In this document: positions 40,970 to 48,951 of the stretch, piece after piece
Numbering within the stretch: position 1 is the first letter of the stretch
Layout: each line of letters begins with the position of its first letter
DNA from: CAYUUR01 sp052034685
GTDB lineage: Bacteria; Patescibacteriota; Saccharimonadia; Saccharimonadales; CAYUUR01
DNA length: 64,000 nt
Assembly: GCA_052034685.1 (NCBI GenBank)
Contig: JBPOIH010000002.1
Span: 1-64,000 of the forward strand
Direction: 5' to 3'
Notes under the pieces: generated by a model
Databases searched by the model: none
Seen by the model: the letters and a program-made list of their open reading frames with translations, nothing else
Told to the model about the DNA's origin: nothing
Position numbers and translations under genes: made by a program

Positions 40970-41263
40970 TTACACGTCAAATGTATAGTCAACAAGTGCC
41001 CACGTACAAATAGTCCCCAGGTGTGCGGCCAGTTCGCGGTGCGCCGGGTGCGCTTTGTATTCGTCTAAACCCTGCTGGTCTGCAAAGTCGGCTACTTCAG
41101 CCACATCATAGGCACTTGGTGATTCGGCCTCATTGACGCCAATACTCCAGCTTTCTACAGTCGGGCATTGTGCGCCCAAAGCTTCGAGCCGCTCGATGGC
41201 ATCTTCTTGAACACTATCTGTCACGCCTTCATTAAACTTGAAGAGCAAAATGTGTCTGATCAT
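40970..41263 (-). CDS. Dabb (stress-responsive A/B barrel) protein
   Basis: A 97-residue dimeric alpha-beta barrel protein: MIRHILLFKFNEGVTDSVQ, then SWSIGVNEAESPSAYDVAEV and LDEYKAHPAHRELAAHL, all typical of Dabb. Biochemical role unknown. The ATG overlaps the dUTPase stop (ATGA), so it is translated together with it. Confidence 0.9.
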   Translation of the reverse strand: MIRHILLFKFNEGVTDSVQEDAIERLEALGAQCPTVESWSIGVNEAESPSAYDVAEVADFADQQGLDEYKAHPAHRELAAHLGTICTWALVDYTFDV

Positions 41264-41697
41264 TTGGTGTGTTCCTTTGCATGCCTATAGCCACCATGGC
41301 CTTTATCGTTCATTGTGGCGACTTCATCCCACTGCACCGCTTCTGTCTTAATAATCATGCCTTGGACTACTTTGTCGCCAGCTTCTACGGTCACTGGGCT
41401 GTCGGTTATGTTGTGCAGGAAGGCGTAGTTCTCGTCGTCATTGCCACAATAGAACGGATCAACAACTCCAACTCCGTTTGCCAACATCAGACCTTTGCGC
41501 ATGGGCGTACTACTGCGGCTAAACAGCAGGAGTGCATGGCCATCGGGTACTTTGAGCGCAACGTTCTGAGCGACCGGTTTGATCTCGCCAGGACCAATCG
41601 TAACTGTCTCGCGACAGACAAGATCAAAACACGCCGCGCCTACTTCGGGAGCCGGCAATGCATAGGATTTGTCAAAGCGTTTTATGGGTATTTTCAT
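41260..41697 (-). CDS. dut: dUTP diphosphatase (trimeric type)
   Basis: A 145-residue dUTPase hydrolysing dUTP to dUMP. Motif 1 is GAACFDLVC, motif 2 LFSRSSTP, motif 3 NGVGVVDPFYCGNDDE with the catalytic Asp, motif 4 a VVQGMI-type strand, and motif 5 a shortened GHGGYR, so the C-terminal arm is present but divergent. TATGAT ends six bases before the ATG (leaderless). It pairs functionally with the deaminase gene just upstream, which supplies dUMP by another route. Confidence 0.88.
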   Translation of the reverse strand: MKIPIKRFDKSYALPAPEVGAACFDLVCRETVTIGPGEIKPVAQNVALKVPDGHALLLFSRSSTPMRKGLMLANGVGVVDPFYCGNDDENYAFLHNITDSPVTVEAGDKVVQGMIIKTEAVQWDEVATMNDKGHGGYRHAKEHTK

Positions 41698-41735
41698 TGT
41701 TTTATCATAGTATCATTTTTGTAGCTTGGTAGTGT

Positions 41736-42221
41736 TTATTTATAGAAATCGTAGGAGAGTTGGTTAAATTCAGGTAGTGTAAATATCTCTGCCTGACCAT
41801 TATTCCACAGTGCAAAGTCAGCAACTCCGGCATCCATAGTGAGGCGACTGCAGGTCGTACAGAACGGTTCACCTGCATCGGTGAAATTACCACCTTCATC
41901 AATCCGCATAAAGTATAGGGTCGAACCTGCAATTTTATCAGCATGGTGCTTGAAGGCGTCTAGCACAGCGCGCCATTCTGCATGTACGCAACACGTTAAG
42001 TCATACTTTGGTTTTTTGCTATAGTTCCAGGTCATACCACAGGTTCGGGCTGTCTCGTCCTCGCATACTGGGGAATTATAGCCTTCACCGATCACCTGGC
42101 CGTCTTTCACAATGACCGAACCACAATGACCCCGCTGGCAGGTGGCTTTGGCAGCAACGTGCGCAGCCAAGGTAAAGTACTTTTTAATCTTTTGAAGTTC
42201 GCGGCCATCAACTGTCTGCAT
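41736..42221 (-). CDS. dCMP/cytidine deaminase family protein
   Basis: A 161-residue zinc deaminase. The zinc site is HAEWRA (in CCVHAEWRAVLDAF) plus FCTTCSRL, the CxxC ligands, with Phe rather than Pro before the first Cys. The N-terminus has CQRGHCGSVIVKDGQVIGEG. It resembles dCMP deaminases (ComEB/Dcd type). It is encoded next to dut on the same strand, so the two form a dUMP-making unit. Confidence 0.85.
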   Translation of the reverse strand: MQTVDGRELQKIKKYFTLAAHVAAKATCQRGHCGSVIVKDGQVIGEGYNSPVCEDETARTCGMTWNYSKKPKYDLTCCVHAEWRAVLDAFKHHADKIAGSTLYFMRIDEGGNFTDAGEPFCTTCSRLTMDAGVADFALWNNGQAEIFTLPEFNQLSYDFYK

Positions 42222-42285
42222 GCATATATCCTACCAGACAATCAAAAAGTGGAATACGCCACGTAATATGTGTATATTACTAACT

Positions 42286-42831
42286 ATGAGCAGCGTCGAA
42301 GCACCAAATTGTCGTCATTACCCAATAGGCTATTATGACGGGGCTATCGCTGAGTTTGATACTGCTCCACCAGAACACCTCAAAGTTGAGTCATTTATTG
42401 ATGAGGTAGGTATTCACTGGACGACTAACCTACCTGCGGCCGAGGTGCCTGCTGCTGTCGCAAATGTTGTACCAGGCGTCGTAGACATAGATGTATTCAT
42501 GCAGGACGACAAGATCACGATTAACAGCGATGACATTGAAGGTTTGTTACGCACTGCAACACCCGAAGAAACCATTCGTCTAGCGTACACCTTTGAGCCA
42601 GACCGACTGAGCAAAGACGGATTGAAGCGCGCAATGGTTGTTGCGTGGAGAATTCAAAGAGAGGATATCCACGCGCCGTATCAGCTCGGAGTACTCATGC
42701 CTCGTGACACGCTTGAGATTCCAAATGAACTTATCGCCGCAACTGCCACAGAGAATGTCCGTGCAACGCCTGATCTACTGGATAGACTCATCAAAATCAC
42801 TGCCGACGCATCCAGCATTTGGACAGATTAG
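42286..42831 (+). CDS. hypothetical protein
   Basis: A 181-residue soluble, acidic protein. TATATT ends seven bases before the ATG at 42286 (leaderless), so the frame upstream to 42220 is not used. The middle has an LRTATPEETIRLAYTF segment. No motif or family is recognised. Confidence 0.6.
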   Translation: MSSVEAPNCRHYPIGYYDGAIAEFDTAPPEHLKVESFIDEVGIHWTTNLPAAEVPAAVANVVPGVVDIDVFMQDDKITINSDDIEGLLRTATPEETIRLAYTFEPDRLSKDGLKRAMVVAWRIQREDIHAPYQLGVLMPRDTLEIPNELIAATATENVRATPDLLDRLIKITADASSIWTD

Positions 42832-42855
42832 TTTGCACTTACAAAATGCTCGTTA

Positions 42856-43233
42856 CTAAGGAGTGTTCGGCTCGGCATCTGCAATAATCTGTTCCATTGC
42901 AGTTATTGTATTTGGTCGAGCAAATCGCAGAACTTCTAATGCCGTCTCAGAGAAACTGCCCATCATTACACGAGCTGCGGCAAGTTTGAAGTCGTCAGAC
43001 GCGCCTGGTTCATAACTTGCCTCGTCTTCAGGATTGAATACGCATGTGAGACTTGCAGAAAAATCACAGGTTTGACATGCAACCCCGTACAGTTCTCCAT
43101 CGGCACGCTCTTCTATAATGTACCAGCCCATCGTGCACTCTTCGTCCTTATCGCACGTAATTCTTTCTCCTGCTTTGTCTTCAAACGCATGATCAAGCTT
43201 CCATTCACTAATTGGTTTTTCTATTCCTGCCAT
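42856..43233 (-). CDS. hypothetical Cys-containing protein
   Basis: A 125-residue protein with five Cys, including YGVACQTCDFSASLTC (near residues 49-64), which could bind zinc with the earlier ITCDKDEEC. AAGGAG lies 7 bases before the ATG. It is the last gene before tRNA-Arg on this strand. No family is recognised. Confidence 0.6.
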   Translation of the reverse strand: MAGIEKPISEWKLDHAFEDKAGERITCDKDEECTMGWYIIEERADGELYGVACQTCDFSASLTCVFNPEDEASYEPGASDDFKLAAARVMMGSFSETALEVLRFARPNTITAMEQIIADAEPNTP

Positions 43234-43323
43234 AATAACTCCTTATTACGATAATCATATATACCGCTGACAAATATGCAAGCATGAGTATTATGCGCTG
43301 TGTCGTTCTTCTATATACCAATG

Positions 43324-43357
43324 AAAAAGCCGTCCAAATGGACGACTCTTACAATGG
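43324..43357 (-). terminator. tRNA-Arg(UCG) terminator reaching the CCA end
   Basis: A CGTCC AAAT GGACG stem followed on the minus strand by GGCTTTTTC. Flanking bases extend the pairing outward to ACCA/TGGT, so the tRNA CCA lies in the stem base, with internal mismatches. Confidence 0.65.
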
Positions 43358-43431
43358 TACCCGCGGCAAGATTCGAACTTGCGACACCTGGTTCCGAAGA
43401 CCAGTGCTCTAATCCACTGAGCTACGCGGGC
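43355..43431 (-). tRNA. tRNA-Arg (UCG)
   Basis: Minus-strand cloverleaf: acceptor GCCCGCG with CGCGGGT (one G-U pair), D arm GCTCAGTGGATTAGAGC, anticodon stem-loop CTGGT CTTCGGA ACCAG with anticodon TCG, T arm GCAAG TTCGAAT CTTGC, CCA encoded. Its first ten bases overlap the end of the HNH gene, whose TAG stop is part of the conserved U8-A9-G10 region. Confidence 0.94.
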
Positions 43432-43784
43432 TTATCTTTTTTCACGTCTATTTTTGCCTGAATTTGTCGACTGTACGTGCGTTTCCTATGACAATTAGAA
43501 CACACGACTTCGCATTTAGCAATCTCTGTAGTTAACTTCGTTATGCTACAACTGTTTATCAGCTTGTTCACCTCATAAAGCTTACCTTCTAGATGGTCAA
43601 AGTCCATAACGTAATATGGGTACTTTTCATTACAATCAACACACGGGGATGATTCTTTTACATCATTCAACCACAAACGAATGTCTTTCTTTCTTTTCAA
43701 TGCTTTTTTAATGTACGTTTCCCGGTTCGCATAATAATGACGACGGATTGCTGCTCGCTGCTTTTCAATATCTTTCCACGGCAT
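43422..43784 (-). CDS. HNH endonuclease-like protein running into tRNA-Arg
   Basis: A 120-residue protein with a zinc-bound HNH layout: SPCVDCNEK (first CxxC, about residues 47-50), VMDFDHLEGK (catalytic His region) and CEVVCSNCHRKRTYSR (second CxxC and final His). The N-terminus is basic. TATAAT ends six bases before the ATG (leaderless). The gene ends inside the tRNA-Arg acceptor stem on the same strand, so the tRNA is probably co-transcribed with it. The activity could be homing-type or host-defence; this is inference. Confidence 0.82.
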   Translation of the reverse strand: MPWKDIEKQRAAIRRHYYANRETYIKKALKRKKDIRLWLNDVKESSPCVDCNEKYPYYVMDFDHLEGKLYEVNKLINSCSITKLTTEIAKCEVVCSNCHRKRTYSRQIQAKIDVKKDKPA

Positions 43785-43881
43785 AATGGGATTATAACAA
43801 ACTACGAGTTTCGAAGCTATGCAAATTGCGGGTATCCATTTATGTGCTTCACTTTTGAAAACCCGATATAATCATAACCAG

Positions 43882-45288
43882 ATGAAACTAAAAGCAAACC
43901 TGCACAAACTACGCTTACGCGCGGTAGCACTCAGCAAGAAACGCAATTTCAGAGTCGCGTGTACTGTGTTTGTAGCACTGTTTTTTATCATAAATATTGG
44001 TCTATACGGCTACTACAAAGAACGCACCTATCCACGCACCACGCTAGAAGATATCCGTGTTGGTAGCGTCGAAAACGCTGGGCTCAGTGAGTTTGTAAGC
44101 AGTACTGATCTGTTACCAGAACAGGTGACATTAGTGCTCAGTGACACAAAAATAGAGACCAAAACAGCCGACCTCGGCATTTCTTTTGATCAAGAGGCCA
44201 CGCTACAGCAACTGCAAACGGCCCGTTCTTGGTTGCCAATATATAACCTCATCGTAGCGCCAAAGGCGACTGCCGCATTTAGCGTAAATGATGACGTGTT
44301 CAGCAAGTTGCTTGCGAAAATATCAGCAAAGTACGGCAAAAAACCAGTCGATGCGCAAATCACATTAGAGAACAAAGTGTTCGTCGTCAAAGACAGTACT
44401 GACGGCAATGAAATCGATGTAGAAAGCGCCAAGACAACAGTGCTAAATGGACTGCTCGGCGGCCAGCCAATAGAATTGCCAACCAAAGTCGTGACTGCCA
44501 AAACAACTGCCAAGGAGCTCGAGAAGTCCAATACTTCACTGAATGCCCAACTCAAAACACAGGTCACCTACACCTTTGCTGGCAAAGAATCGACCCTTGA
44601 CCCAACTAAAGTTTTTGCCCGCAAAGGGCAGTCCTATCAGCTTTCTAACTCACTTATAGAAAGCCAGGTCACCAGCATCGGAGCGAGCTTTGGTATACGC
44701 GTTGCCAATACGGCGGGCGCAGTCAGCGCCACCCAAAAAGCAATTGCGGCGGGCAGTACGCTCAAATTTGCTCTAGAAGAACTCAAAGCCGAACGTTCAT
44801 ACAGTTACTGTGTTGCAGCACGAGGGGTTGCTACAAGTAATCTTGGCACCCTCAGAACAAAGCTCATCAGTGTATACGGTGATAAACGTGGCTGGTCGCT
44901 CAATGGGCGCGTCAACCTTGACCGTGTTAACAGCGGTTGTGATTTTACTGTCTGGCTAAGCGCCGCATCGCAAATGCCAACGTTTGGAGCAATCTGTGAT
45001 TCAATGTGGAGTTGCCGTGTTGGCGCAAATGTCGTCATCAACTTTGACCGCTGGCAAGGCGCCAGCCCAGCATGGAACGCAGCAGGCGGCAGCCTCGACG
45101 AGTATAGGGCCATGGTTATTAATCACGAAACGGGTCACTGGTTTGAATTTGGACACAGCAACTGTGGCGGCAGCGGCCAGCCGGCACCTGTCATGCAACA
45201 ACAATCAATTAATTTGCAGGGTTGTAAGTTTAACGCTTGGCCTACCTCAAGTGAACGAGCCAGACTAGCAAACGCGCTAGGTATCTGA
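43882..45288 (+). CDS. DUF3152-like membrane-anchored metallopeptidase
   Basis: A 468-residue protein with one N-terminal membrane helix (VACTVFVALFFIINIGLYGY, about 26-45). The extracellular part begins with a region resembling the peptidoglycan-binding YoaR-like domain (DIRVGSVENAGLS, SDTKIETKTADLGISFD) and ends in a domain of about 180 residues containing VINHETGHWFEFGH, an HExxHxxxxxH-type zinc site as in metzincins, plus several Cys. This matches DUF3152 proteins. The start follows TATAAT by nine bases. It probably cleaves a surface or host protein, or peptidoglycan peptides. Confidence 0.82.
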   Translation: MKLKANLHKLRLRAVALSKKRNFRVACTVFVALFFIINIGLYGYYKERTYPRTTLEDIRVGSVENAGLSEFVSSTDLLPEQVTLVLSDTKIETKTADLGISFDQEATLQQLQTARSWLPIYNLIVAPKATAAFSVNDDVFSKLLAKISAKYGKKPVDAQITLENKVFVVKDSTDGNEIDVESAKTTVLNGLLGGQPIELPTKVVTAKTTAKELEKSNTSLNAQLKTQVTYTFAGKESTLDPTKVFARKGQSYQLSNSLIESQVTSIGASFGIRVANTAGAVSATQKAIAAGSTLKFALEELKAERSYSYCVAARGVATSNLGTLRTKLISVYGDKRGWSLNGRVNLDRVNSGCDFTVWLSAASQMPTFGAICDSMWSCRVGANVVINFDRWQGASPAWNAAGGSLDEYRAMVINHETGHWFEFGHSNCGGSGQPAPVMQQQSINLQGCKFNAWPTSSERARLANALGI

Positions 45289-45822
45289 CTTGCCGTCAGA
45301 CAGTTGCTTGGGCGGCTGTTCTGATTGCTTGAGGGTGTTTTCAAGCACCTTGATGATACTGCGAGCATGTTCTTTGCTCATGCCCATGCGTGCAATTGTC
45401 TGTGGCTGACCAGTTGTACCAGCGTTCTGCAAAAAGTTCATCACAACACCGTAGTTATTGACGGTTACATTTACCATGTCGGTGTATTGCACGCGTGTGT
45501 CTTGCGGAACCACCATTACAACCGGCGCACTTGGCTGGGTCATGTCACTGAAGCCGGTGTTCTGCAGGAGTTCTTCTGCGTTGTAGCCAGCGAGTTGCCA
45601 GATCTTACTTGCCTCTTCTTCTTTAACACTCAGATGGCTCAACAGTAGGAGTAGGATGTCTTCACTCGGCTTCATTGAACCGTCTTCAATCCGAAGTAAC
45701 ATCTCGGCATCAATCTCAACAGCACCTGATACGTCAGCTATCGTCTCCTGCAAACGAACACGCAGTGAACGAAGCTGCGATCCAAGCATTTGGTATGGTT
45801 TTTCCCTATCTGTCTTACTCAT
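45277..45822 (-). CDS. HTH regulator with DUF3467-like C-terminus
   Basis: A 181-residue protein. Residues 8-80 form an XRE-type helix-turn-helix (LGSQLRSLRVRLQETIADVS, MLLRIEDGSMKPSEDILLLL). Residues about 105-165 match DUF3467 (RVQYTDMVNVTVNNYGVVMN, then MSKEHARSIIKVLENTL). The ATG is four bases from an inverted repeat (45826-45839) that recurs before the HTH-murA gene, and it diverges from murB. It probably regulates itself and nearby wall genes. It overlaps the 3' end of the DUF3152 gene. Confidence 0.78.
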   Translation of the reverse strand: MSKTDREKPYQMLGSQLRSLRVRLQETIADVSGAVEIDAEMLLRIEDGSMKPSEDILLLLLSHLSVKEEEASKIWQLAGYNAEELLQNTGFSDMTQPSAPVVMVVPQDTRVQYTDMVNVTVNNYGVVMNFLQNAGTTGQPQTIARMGMSKEHARSIIKVLENTLKQSEQPPKQLSDGKSDT

Positions 45823-45825
45823 TCC

Positions 45826-45839
45826 TACCAGATATGGTA
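45826..45839. promoter_or_regulatory. candidate operator TACCA GATA TGGTA
   Basis: A perfect 5-bp inverted repeat around GATA, placed between the start of the HTH/DUF3467 gene and the murB promoter. The inner 12 bases occur identically at 48925-48936, directly before the -10 box of the HTH-murA gene. Both genes encode XRE-type HTH domains. Confidence 0.55.
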
Positions 45840-45917
45840 CGCCTTCACATCACGTCCTGCAAGCACAAGCTGAGCCGTAAATCACTAATTGACGCTTGGT
45901 CTTGGTATACTAAATGC

Positions 45918-46976
45918 GTGAAGATTATCAAAAACCAAGATTTATCCCTACTCACCTCATTCCAAACAGGCGGACCGGCCGAGACGTTTATCGTCATTGA
46001 GCAAACCAATGACTTACGCCAAGTGCTGACTGATTATAAAAAGCCACTTTGGTTGCTGGGTTCTGGGGCAAACACGCTTATTTCTGACCATGGATTACCG
46101 GGCACTACGCTGCAGTTTCGTAACGACAAGATTGAGATCCGTGAAGAGTCAGACGGCGCGCTGTGCATTGCTGATGCGGGTGTCGACTGGGATGCCTTTG
46201 TGCAGGCCACGATTGCTCATGGGTTATGGGGTCTGGAATTCACGAGTGGGATTCCTGGCACGGTAGGGGCGGCAGTTGTTGGCAACATTGCGGCTTATGG
46301 CCAAGCAGTATCAGACAGATTAGCCTGGGTAGAGGTCGTGAGTACTAAAGGAGACCCTACAATCACTGAATGCCTGAAGACGCCTGAACTTGGGCTCAAG
46401 TATCGCTACTCTGACTTTCAGAACGCTAAGCTTGGTGACCGCGTTATCGTCAGAGCCGCCTTTCAGCTTTCAACTAAGCCAACTGGCGACCTGGCATATG
46501 CATCTGCGCAAAAGGCTGCAAGCGACCTTGGACTGAGCACAGACTCACTCGCACATCGGCGAACGATAATTATGGAAGCTCGTAAACGCGCCGGGTCGCT
46601 GATTGAGCCAGGCAATACACACAAGACAGCTGGTTCATTCTTCCGTAATCCTCATGTCAGCAAAGCACAAGCCGAGCAAATCATCGCTCACGAAGAAAAC
46701 AACATCAGCATGGAACAAATCATGGGTCAAAACAGCGCCCATAGCGGTGACGCCTACCGTGTTTCTGCCGCTCATGTATTACTAGCTGCCGGCTTCAAGC
46801 GCGGCCAAGCGTGGGGAGCCGTACGCCTTCACCCCGACCACATCCTTAAGATTGAAAACACTGGCGGCGCAACTTCTCAGCAAATTTATGATGTAGCTCA
46901 GGAAATTATCCGCACTGTTAAAGAGAAGCTCCACATCGACCTGGAGGCCGAAGTACGTTTCCTTGGCGAATTCTAG
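45918..46976 (+). CDS. murB: UDP-N-acetylenolpyruvoylglucosamine reductase
   Basis: A 352-residue FAD enzyme reducing UDP-GlcNAc-enolpyruvate to UDP-MurNAc. Motifs: LTSFQTGGPAE (N-terminal FAD region), WLLGSGANTLISD, GLEFTSGIPGTVGAAVVGN, KYRYSDF, RKRAGSLIEPGNTHKTAGSF with the catalytic Ser region, and VRLHPDHILKIENTGGATSQ. TATACT ends six bases before the GTG at 45918, so the gene is probably leaderless with a GTG start; the frame open upstream to 45675 lies over the divergent regulator. It uses the product of the MurA encoded at 48952. Confidence 0.94.
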   Translation: MKIIKNQDLSLLTSFQTGGPAETFIVIEQTNDLRQVLTDYKKPLWLLGSGANTLISDHGLPGTTLQFRNDKIEIREESDGALCIADAGVDWDAFVQATIAHGLWGLEFTSGIPGTVGAAVVGNIAAYGQAVSDRLAWVEVVSTKGDPTITECLKTPELGLKYRYSDFQNAKLGDRVIVRAAFQLSTKPTGDLAYASAQKAASDLGLSTDSLAHRRTIIMEARKRAGSLIEPGNTHKTAGSFFRNPHVSKAQAEQIIAHEENNISMEQIMGQNSAHSGDAYRVSAAHVLLAAGFKRGQAWGAVRLHPDHILKIENTGGATSQQIYDVAQEIIRTVKEKLHIDLEAEVRFLGEF

Positions 46977-46994
46977 CGGGCTCTTGCTAGAAAC

Positions 46995-47528
46995 TTATTG
47001 GAGTGCGGATACGACTTGAACAATGACCAGCGACAATACCGTAGATACAGCCAGGTTACCAAGCACTACAAACGCTGGCCTAGCGTTAATACTTGGCTTG
47101 AACTGCAGCAGCAAGAACTTACCAGCATTGTAGAAGCCGCTCACGAGAAACAGTAAAGCGTTACATAACACGTAACCGCGCATGTCCTCACTTGTCTGAG
47201 AGGAAATTAACAAAACTAACAATCCGACAACTACCAAACCAACTGCAGACAGCATGTACATTCGACGAGTTGCTTGAGCTTGGGCTTTTTTGGACAAGAC
47301 CCGTTCTTGCCGAGCTGAGAACGCCCCAACTAGCCAGCAAATCGCACTAGCCGGCAATAACACTGTAACTGCGAACGCTAGTCCGAGCAGTGATATCGAT
47401 TCCGTCTCTGCAGCGCTACCCGTCAATGTCAGCAACCACGAAGCAACCGCTACTATTAGTGCTGCCCAGGCTAATTCCTTGGCACCTTTTGATAGTTTGT
47501 TCTCTGGACCGATAGCTTTAGCTTTCAT
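46995..47528 (-). CDS. four-helix membrane protein
   Basis: A 177-residue protein with four or five hydrophobic helices (AWAALIVAVASWLLTLTG, LLGLAFAVTVLLPASAICWL, LSAVGLVVVGLLVLLISS, and two at the C-terminus). The ATG at 47528 lies just after the glyA stop, with AAGGAG formed by the last glyA codons, so it is coupled to glyA. No family is recognised. Confidence 0.7.
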   Translation of the reverse strand: MKAKAIGPENKLSKGAKELAWAALIVAVASWLLTLTGSAAETESISLLGLAFAVTVLLPASAICWLVGAFSARQERVLSKKAQAQATRRMYMLSAVGLVVVGLLVLLISSQTSEDMRGYVLCNALLFLVSGFYNAGKFLLLQFKPSINARPAFVVLGNLAVSTVLSLVIVQVVSALQ

Positions 47529-47530
47529 CT

Positions 47531-48811
47531 TCACTCCTTGTCGCTGGGCAATGCGTATTGCACTGCAAAAGCGACTACTTCTTGTTTGAGAACATTCAGC
47601 GCTTTGGCATCATTGCGCTGCAGAATTGCTTGTTTCATCCATTCAGCGACCAAGGCCATGTCATCAGGCTTTAGACCTCTGGTCGTAATTGCTGGCGTAC
47701 CGATACGCAGACCACTCGGACGGAATGGCGGCAGAGGATCATTTGGAATGGCGTTGCAGTTGGCGGTTAGACCAATGCTATCAAGTATATTTTGTGCTTC
47801 GCGTCCATCAATCTTATAGCTCGTCATCATGTCGATTTGGATCAAATGATTGTCTGTCCCATTAGTAACGAGTTTGAAGCCCCGTTTCATCAGCTCATCT
47901 GCCAGGCGTTTAGCGTTGTCTAAAACTGTTTGCGCATACACTTTGAATTCTGGCTGCAATGCTTCACCAAATGCGACAGCCTTGCCAGCAATCGTGTGCA
48001 TATGCGGGCCGCCCTGAAATCCCGGGAAGACTTCGCGGTCAATCAATGTTGGCAAGTTTTCTACTGTTTTCTCCGGTGCTTTGAGCGGGTTGCCAGCCGT
48101 GCCTTTAGTCAAAATAAGACCACCCCGCGGACCCCGTAAGGTTTTGTGCGTTGTCGTGGTAATAACGTGGAAGCCATGGTCAAATGGGTTTGGCAGCACA
48201 CCGCCCGCAATCAAACCAGCGATATGCGCCATGTCAGCCATGAGCACTGCATTGACCTCGCGGCCAATCTCGGCAAACTTAGCATAATCCAAACTACGCG
48301 GGAAACCACTGAAACCTGCCAAGATAATCTTTGGCTTCTCTTTGAGGGCCACAGCGCGCATTTCGTCATAATCAATCTCACCTGTTTCCAGATCTTTGAT
48401 GCCATAACGAACAAAGTTATACAGTTTGGCGCTACTGGTAATTGGATGCCCGTGAGTGAGATGACCGCCATGATCCAAACGCATTGCCATAACTGTGTCA
48501 CCCGGCTCAAGCCATGCTTGATACACGGCTATGTTTGCAGGAGCGCCGGAATGCGGTTGCACATTAGCATGGTCTGCGCCAAACAACTGCTTTGATCTAT
48601 CAATTGCAAGTTGCTCAATGAGGTCTGTATTCTCTTGGCCACCGTAATACCGTCGGCCGGGGTACCCTTCAGAATATTTGTTTGTCAGGATACTACCATT
48701 CGCTTTAAGTACATCACGGCTTACATAGTTTTCGCTTGGGATAAGCTCAAGTCCCTCACGCTGTCGTTTTTCTTCTGCCGCAATTATGTTTGCTACTACT
48801 TGGTCTTTCAT
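47531..48811 (-). CDS. glyA: serine hydroxymethyltransferase
   Basis: A 426-residue PLP enzyme converting Ser and THF to Gly and methylene-THF. Motifs: ELIPSENYVSRDV, KYSEGYPGRRYYGGQENTD, NVQPHSGAPANIAVY, MADMAHIAGLIAGG, and the PLP lysine in TTTTHKTLRGPRGGLIL; RPSGLRIGTPAITTRG is near the C-terminus. Of three clustered ATGs, that at 48811 has GGAG at 6 bases. With FolD it supplies one-carbon units, and Gly for PurD. The stop is TGA, showing the standard code. Confidence 0.95.
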   Translation of the reverse strand: MKDQVVANIIAAEEKRQREGLELIPSENYVSRDVLKANGSILTNKYSEGYPGRRYYGGQENTDLIEQLAIDRSKQLFGADHANVQPHSGAPANIAVYQAWLEPGDTVMAMRLDHGGHLTHGHPITSSAKLYNFVRYGIKDLETGEIDYDEMRAVALKEKPKIILAGFSGFPRSLDYAKFAEIGREVNAVLMADMAHIAGLIAGGVLPNPFDHGFHVITTTTHKTLRGPRGGLILTKGTAGNPLKAPEKTVENLPTLIDREVFPGFQGGPHMHTIAGKAVAFGEALQPEFKVYAQTVLDNAKRLADELMKRGFKLVTNGTDNHLIQIDMMTSYKIDGREAQNILDSIGLTANCNAIPNDPLPPFRPSGLRIGTPAITTRGLKPDDMALVAEWMKQAILQRNDAKALNVLKQEVVAFAVQYALPSDKE

Positions 48812-48924
48812 CATTTTCTCCATTCACATTGGGTTCGTAAAAGTCGTTTCTGGAGTAGAACAGCTATATCATGCCTCTATTCTACCCGAAAGTATCAATA
48901 GACACACAAAAATGCTTTTCATAC

Positions 48925-48943
48925 ACCAGATATGGTATATAAT
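48925..48943 (+). promoter_or_regulatory. HTH-murA promoter with candidate operator
   Basis: ACCA GATA TGGT (48925-48936) followed by TATAAT (48938-48943) and eight bases to the ATG. The inverted repeat would block RNA polymerase if bound. The same 12-mer lies before the HTH/DUF3467 gene. Confidence 0.6.
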
Positions 48944-48951
48944 TGGGTGCA

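Noticed and set aside
45675..45917. 81-residue N-terminal extension of murB
   Set aside because: It covers the divergent HTH gene and the operator; the GTG at 45918 fits both the MurB N-terminus and the TATACT box six bases upstream.
47525..47535. UGA recoded as glycine or tryptophan
   Set aside because: UGA ends glyA and other genes at the expected length, with the next gene's start and ribosome site placed immediately around it, so the standard code applies.
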